A stretch of 9,672 nt of DNA from Bacteroidales bacterium UBA5537 (GTDB lineage Bacteria > Bacteroidota > Bacteroidia > Bacteroidales > Lentimicrobiaceae). A program made the position numbers and the translations under genes. Shown one piece after another: positions 7,029 to 9,672 of the stretch (position 1 is the first letter of the stretch; the number at the start of each line of letters is the position of its first letter). The stretch spans positions 135,083 to 144,754 of the forward strand of contig DINP01000036.1 in the NCBI GenBank assembly GCA_002426025.1. Direction: 5' to 3'. The notes beneath the pieces are model-generated. The model saw nothing but the letters and a program-made list of their open reading frames with translations. It was not told the DNA's origin and made no database searches.

Positions 7029-8008
7029 TTTCCAGCCTCCTTGTTCTTAAGGTTTTTAACATAAGGTGTATTATCATATCTTGAGCGAACCTCTTCATCG
7101 AGTCCGTCCAGTCCACGATCAACCGGGAATTGTCTGTCAACAGGAGGCAGGTAGTAAACATTCGGACGTGTTCCCAGATTATCAAGATGCCTGTAGCCAG
7201 AGCGATCTCGGATCAGATCACTGAACTTATAGGTTTCCAGCCCATTGGTGACAACATCTTCATCAATATCACCAAAATAAATTACCCCCATAGGGCAGGC
7301 CGATACGCAGTAAGGAAGTTTGCCTTCGCGTGCCAGATCGGGGCAGAAATCGCATTTTGAAACAGTGCCTTCAACACCCGGTACACTTTTTTCGGGCGAA
7401 TAGGGTTGATCAATTTCAAATGCTTCTTCGGCTTTCCATGAAAATGTACGGGTAGAGTAGGGGCAGGCTGTGATACAGAATTTACATCCTATACAGCGCT
7501 CATTGTCAATAAGCACAATGCCATCGCTGCGTTTATAGGTAGCTCCGACTGGACACACGCTCACACATTGTGGATTGTCGCAGTGGTAACAGGGTTTGGG
7601 AAACCAGTATGGCGCAGTTTTTTCGGAATCCTGTAAAAGATAAACCTTCATGAATTCCTGATCCTTGGATAAATTGTGCCCTTTCTGGCACTCTTCAACG
7701 CATTTTCTTGCATTTTTGCATCGGGCAAGGTCAATTACCATTACGAACTTTCGTCCCGGAAGCCCAATATGCGATTCTTTGCGGCCAACAGGCGCCAGTG
7801 TAAGAAAGTTTCTGTCAACTTCCATTACCTCACCTGTAGTGGTTAGTACCTTTATTTTTTCACCGGCATCAGCTGTGCCGTGGCCTTTTGCAATCAGTGC
7901 ACCTGCTGTTACGAGTGCCCCTGATGCAACTGTGCCGGCACCGGCCAGCAAGCCAAGCTTAAGAAATTTTCTGCGTGAATTGCAATCATCATTTTTTTTA
8001 TCTCCCAT
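7025..8008 (-). CDS. Tat-exported four-cluster ferredoxin subunit (HybA/DsrO/NrfC-like)
   Basis: A 327-residue periplasmic iron-sulfur electron-transfer subunit. It has a textbook twin-arginine signal SRRKFLK (residues 11-17) followed by a hydrophobic stretch to about 40, so it is exported folded and faces the periplasm. Cysteine motifs: II C140-C143-C148-C152 (Cx2Cx4Cx3C-P), III C172-C175-C178-C182 (Cx2Cx2Cx3C-P), IV C219-C222-C234-C238 (Cx2Cx11Cx3C-P). The expected first motif is C97-x2-A100-x2-C103-x3-C107: the second cysteine is alanine (codon GCA at 7711-7709), so that site has only three Cys ligands. The Gln-Lys-x-His after C107 resembles FdnH-type proteins. It is followed by the NrfD gene with a 4-base overlap and preceded by cytochrome b after 77 bases. 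It probably wires the NrfD quinone site to periplasmic hemes or to an unseen catalytic subunit. Confidence 0.93.
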   Translation of the reverse strand: MGDKKNDDCNSRRKFLKLGLLAGAGTVASGALVTAGALIAKGHGTADAGEKIKVLTTTGEVMEVDRNFLTLAPVGRKESHIGLPGRKFVMVIDLARCKNARKCVEECQKGHNLSKDQEFMKVYLLQDSEKTAPYWFPKPCYHCDNPQCVSVCPVGATYKRSDGIVLIDNERCIGCKFCITACPYSTRTFSWKAEEAFEIDQPYSPEKSVPGVEGTVSKCDFCPDLAREGKLPYCVSACPMGVIYFGDIDEDVVTNGLETYKFSDLIRDRSGYRHLDNLGTRPNVYYLPPVDRQFPVDRGLDGLDEEVRSRYDNTPYVKNLKNKEAGK

Positions 8009-8085
8009 AGCAAATAGTTTAAAAAATTAGTTGATGAAGGCTGAACTGATCAATTTATTAAGCCTGGTTCACTAAAACTTAAGAC

Positions 8086-8703
8086 TTAATGTGATTCATG
8101 ATACCCATTGATCATACTTTTGAAATTGCTAACAAAGGTTGCACCGATGGTGCAGAAATAAATGTGGATAAACATGAAGAAAGAAACAAAGAATCCGATA
8201 ATAACATGAACGAAATCGTTGATTTTTAATCCACTTCCGCCAAATAGTTTTGTGAGAACAAGTTCAGGATATAGCAATGCCCATCCGGTAACAATTACAA
8301 TAGGAACCAGAATATACATAGCAATGACGTATGTAAATTTCTGCAGCGGGTTAAATTTGTTGTCTTTTGTAATTGGAAATGGTGGTTTTTCATGCTTGAA
8401 AATGCCAATAGTGTAATACATGAACTGTTTTACAATTCGGCCCAATAATCCTTTATAATTAAATTTGTAGAATCTACCGTTTGGAGTAATCATATTTCCA
8501 AGCAGAAAAGCTACATAATTTGCAGTTAAGATCATACCACTAATGTTATGCATAGAAACCGCAATGTCGAAACGGATAAAGGGATTCGAAGGATCAGAAT
8601 ATTGCATGCTGATACCGCTGATGATTAAAAGAATAATTAGTATGGCATTCAGTGCGTGCCATAATCTGACCCATACGGGATATAAGTACAATTTTTCAGA
8701 CAT
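8086..8703 (-). CDS. Di-heme cytochrome b, HydC/FdnI/PhsC type (cytochrome b561 family)
   Basis: A 205-residue inner-membrane cytochrome b that exchanges electrons with quinone in hydrogenase, formate dehydrogenase and thiosulfate reductase complexes. It has four predicted helices (about 18-34, 52-72, 122-145, 163-187). Likely heme b ligands are H16 (RLWHALN), H52 (SMHNISG), H166 (DFVHVIIGF) and H180 (FIHIYF), the helix I, II and IV pattern of the family. NPLQKFTYV (118-126) before helix III is also typical. Its ATG shares one base with the stop of the heptaheme cytochrome (TAATG), indicating coupled translation and a direct partnership. The length is normal for the family. The 77-base gap to the ferredoxin gene holds no recognisable signal. 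Which cytochrome or enzyme it serves besides the neighbouring heptaheme protein cannot be read from the sequence. Confidence 0.92.
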   Translation of the reverse strand: MSEKLYLYPVWVRLWHALNAILIILLIISGISMQYSDPSNPFIRFDIAVSMHNISGMILTANYVAFLLGNMITPNGRFYKFNYKGLLGRIVKQFMYYTIGIFKHEKPPFPITKDNKFNPLQKFTYVIAMYILVPIVIVTGWALLYPELVLTKLFGGSGLKINDFVHVIIGFFVSFFMFIHIYFCTIGATFVSNFKSMINGYHESH

Positions 8704-9672
8704 TATTTTTTACGTTTTAGGATTCTGAGTGAAGCATGAATTATGATGCCGGCAGCAACGCAGCCAAACATTATCAAACTGAGTAAACTGAGGTAATAGT
8801 TTCTGTTGGCTCCGATTACATAACCTTCGTTCATGATAACGCCATTGTAGAAACCTGTTTTACTGCGGCCTTCCTGTACTTTATACTTGTATAGAGATGC
8901 CATCAGAATTGAATTGGTTGAATGACATTCTACGCATCGTCTTACTGCTTTGTCTTTTGGTTGAATATTGTGAGCCACCAGAATTGAATCGTTGGTGCGA
9001 GCGTGACATTCGATGCAACGTACGCTCTTGAAATGAAGACCCTGATTTGGGAGCCATTCATGCTTTTTGATAATGTCAGGATTAACTTTGTCAGTCAACA
9101 TCTGATAATTATCGAGATTACCATGGCAATTCAGGCATATAGCATTATCATATGCTACAATATCTTTGATCTTTTCATCTGAGCGAACATTGATCTTATA
9201 CGTGTGCGGGTTGTGGCACATCCAGCAGTTAAAATCCTCACTGTGTTTGGTCGAATGCACACTCTCGAGAAATTCAGATTCAATTTCTTCAAACTTGAAT
9301 TTAGCATAGGCTTCATCTCCACCATGGCAATCGTTGCAGGTGTAATTCGATTCCATTCTGAGTTCACCGGGATGAGGAAAAGTGTTATAGTCATCGGAAT
9401 GACAATCGGTGCATTTGAATGTTTTGTGGTTGGATTCGTAAAACAGGTCGCGGTTAATTATAATCTCCTGATACATTTTTTTAGTGACCTCATCACCTGA
9501 ATCGGAGTTAATATATTTGTATTTCGACTGCCCATGACATTTGAAGCAGCCTTCGTTGAGTTCGGCATTTTCAGTATCCGGCCTGTTTTGTGCTTCAGTT
9601 GTTGCAATAGTAAGCAAAGCAAATAACACAGCCATCATGAAATGAGCAGGAGATTTCCGGATTTGTTGCGTA
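8703..9672 (-). CDS. Membrane-anchored heptaheme cytochrome c (start probably outside window)
   Basis: Seven CxxCH heme-attachment sites are present. Numbered from the internal ATG at 9638, they begin at C31, C76, C101, C138, C168, C208 and C235. Several are preceded by a His in an H-x(4-9)-C context (H71, H128/H132, H202), as in multiheme c families where that His ligates another heme. A C-terminal helix (about 280-303) ending in KRKK anchors it, so the heme domain is periplasmic. The first ATG is at 9638, giving 311 residues, but the signal peptide from there has no basic n-region. The frame stays open upstream to the window edge and supplies an Arg-Lys (QQIRKSP) just before the hydrophobic core. 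I therefore treat the true start as beyond 9672 and the gene as 5'-partial; this is inference. Its stop overlaps the cytochrome b start. It probably passes electrons between cytochrome b or ferredoxin and a periplasmic acceptor or donor. Confidence 0.88.
   Translation of the reverse strand, partial: TQQIRKSPAHFMMAVLFALLTIATTEAQNRPDTENAELNEGCFKCHGQSKYKYINSDSGDEVTKKMYQEIIINRDLFYESNHKTFKCTDCHSDDYNTFPHPGELRMESNYTCNDCHGGDEAYAKFKFEEIESEFLESVHSTKHSEDFNCWMCHNPHTYKINVRSDEKIKDIVAYDNAICLNCHGNLDNYQMLTDKVNPDIIKKHEWLPNQGLHFKSVRCIECHARTNDSILVAHNIQPKDKAVRRCVECHSTNSILMASLYKYKVQEGRSKTGFYNGVIMNEGYVIGANRNYYLSLLSLIMFGCVAAGIIIHASLRILKRKK

Noticed and set aside
7665..8030. Plus-strand open frame (121 codons) antisense to the ferredoxin gene
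   Set aside because: It is a shadow of the Tat signal and first cluster region. The opposite strand has all the motif evidence.
8009..8085. Gap between cytochrome b and ferredoxin genes as a possible internal promoter or small RNA
   Set aside because: The 77 bases contain no TAnnTTTG box with a partner element and no stable hairpin by eye; it is treated as a plain intra-operon spacer.

Overview
The window reads as chromosomal DNA of an anaerobic or facultatively anaerobic Bacteroidota, probably Bacteroidales/Marinilabiliales-like. The evidence is a DUF5723-type outer-membrane protein, an OppC permease with the long periplasmic insertion I associate with this phylum, promoter-like TAnnTTTG boxes, and start sites mostly without strong Shine-Dalgarno sequences. 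It may come from an environmental assembly. I see no insertion sequence, phage, CRISPR array or defence system.

Layout. Positions 1-416 (minus) hold the N-terminal part of an unrecognised membrane-anchored protein that runs off the left edge. The 284 bases from 417 to 700 separate divergent genes and hold nothing I can support. A DUF5723-like protein (701-2188, plus) converges on an orphan OppC/DppC-type ABC permease (2298-3521, minus), with a short A+T-rich repeat between them. A TIGR00266/AIM24-family gene follows (3644-4414, minus). Next is a tRNA-His (4550-4624, plus) with its own promoter and a strong terminator. Its acceptor stem carries two adjacent U.U mismatches.

The right half (4769-9672, minus) is one tightly packed operon, transcribed right to left and closed by a hairpin terminator at 4704-4736. 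Gene order is: membrane-anchored heptaheme cytochrome c; four-helix di-heme cytochrome b of the HydC/FdnI/PhsC type; Tat-exported four-cluster ferredoxin; ten-helix NrfD-family quinone subunit; and an unrecognised protein with two Ig-like domains and a C-terminal membrane helix. The start of the heptaheme cytochrome probably lies beyond the right edge.

Together these genes look like a periplasm-facing electron-transfer complex linking the quinone pool to c-type hemes. It is built like Dsr/Hmc/Qrc/alternative-complex-III modules, but it has two quinone-type membrane subunits and no visible catalytic (molybdopterin or HdrD-like) subunit. Points of interest are the ferredoxin's first cluster motif, which lacks one cysteine, and the uncharacterised last subunit. 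The complex as a whole, its partners and its electron direction are inference.
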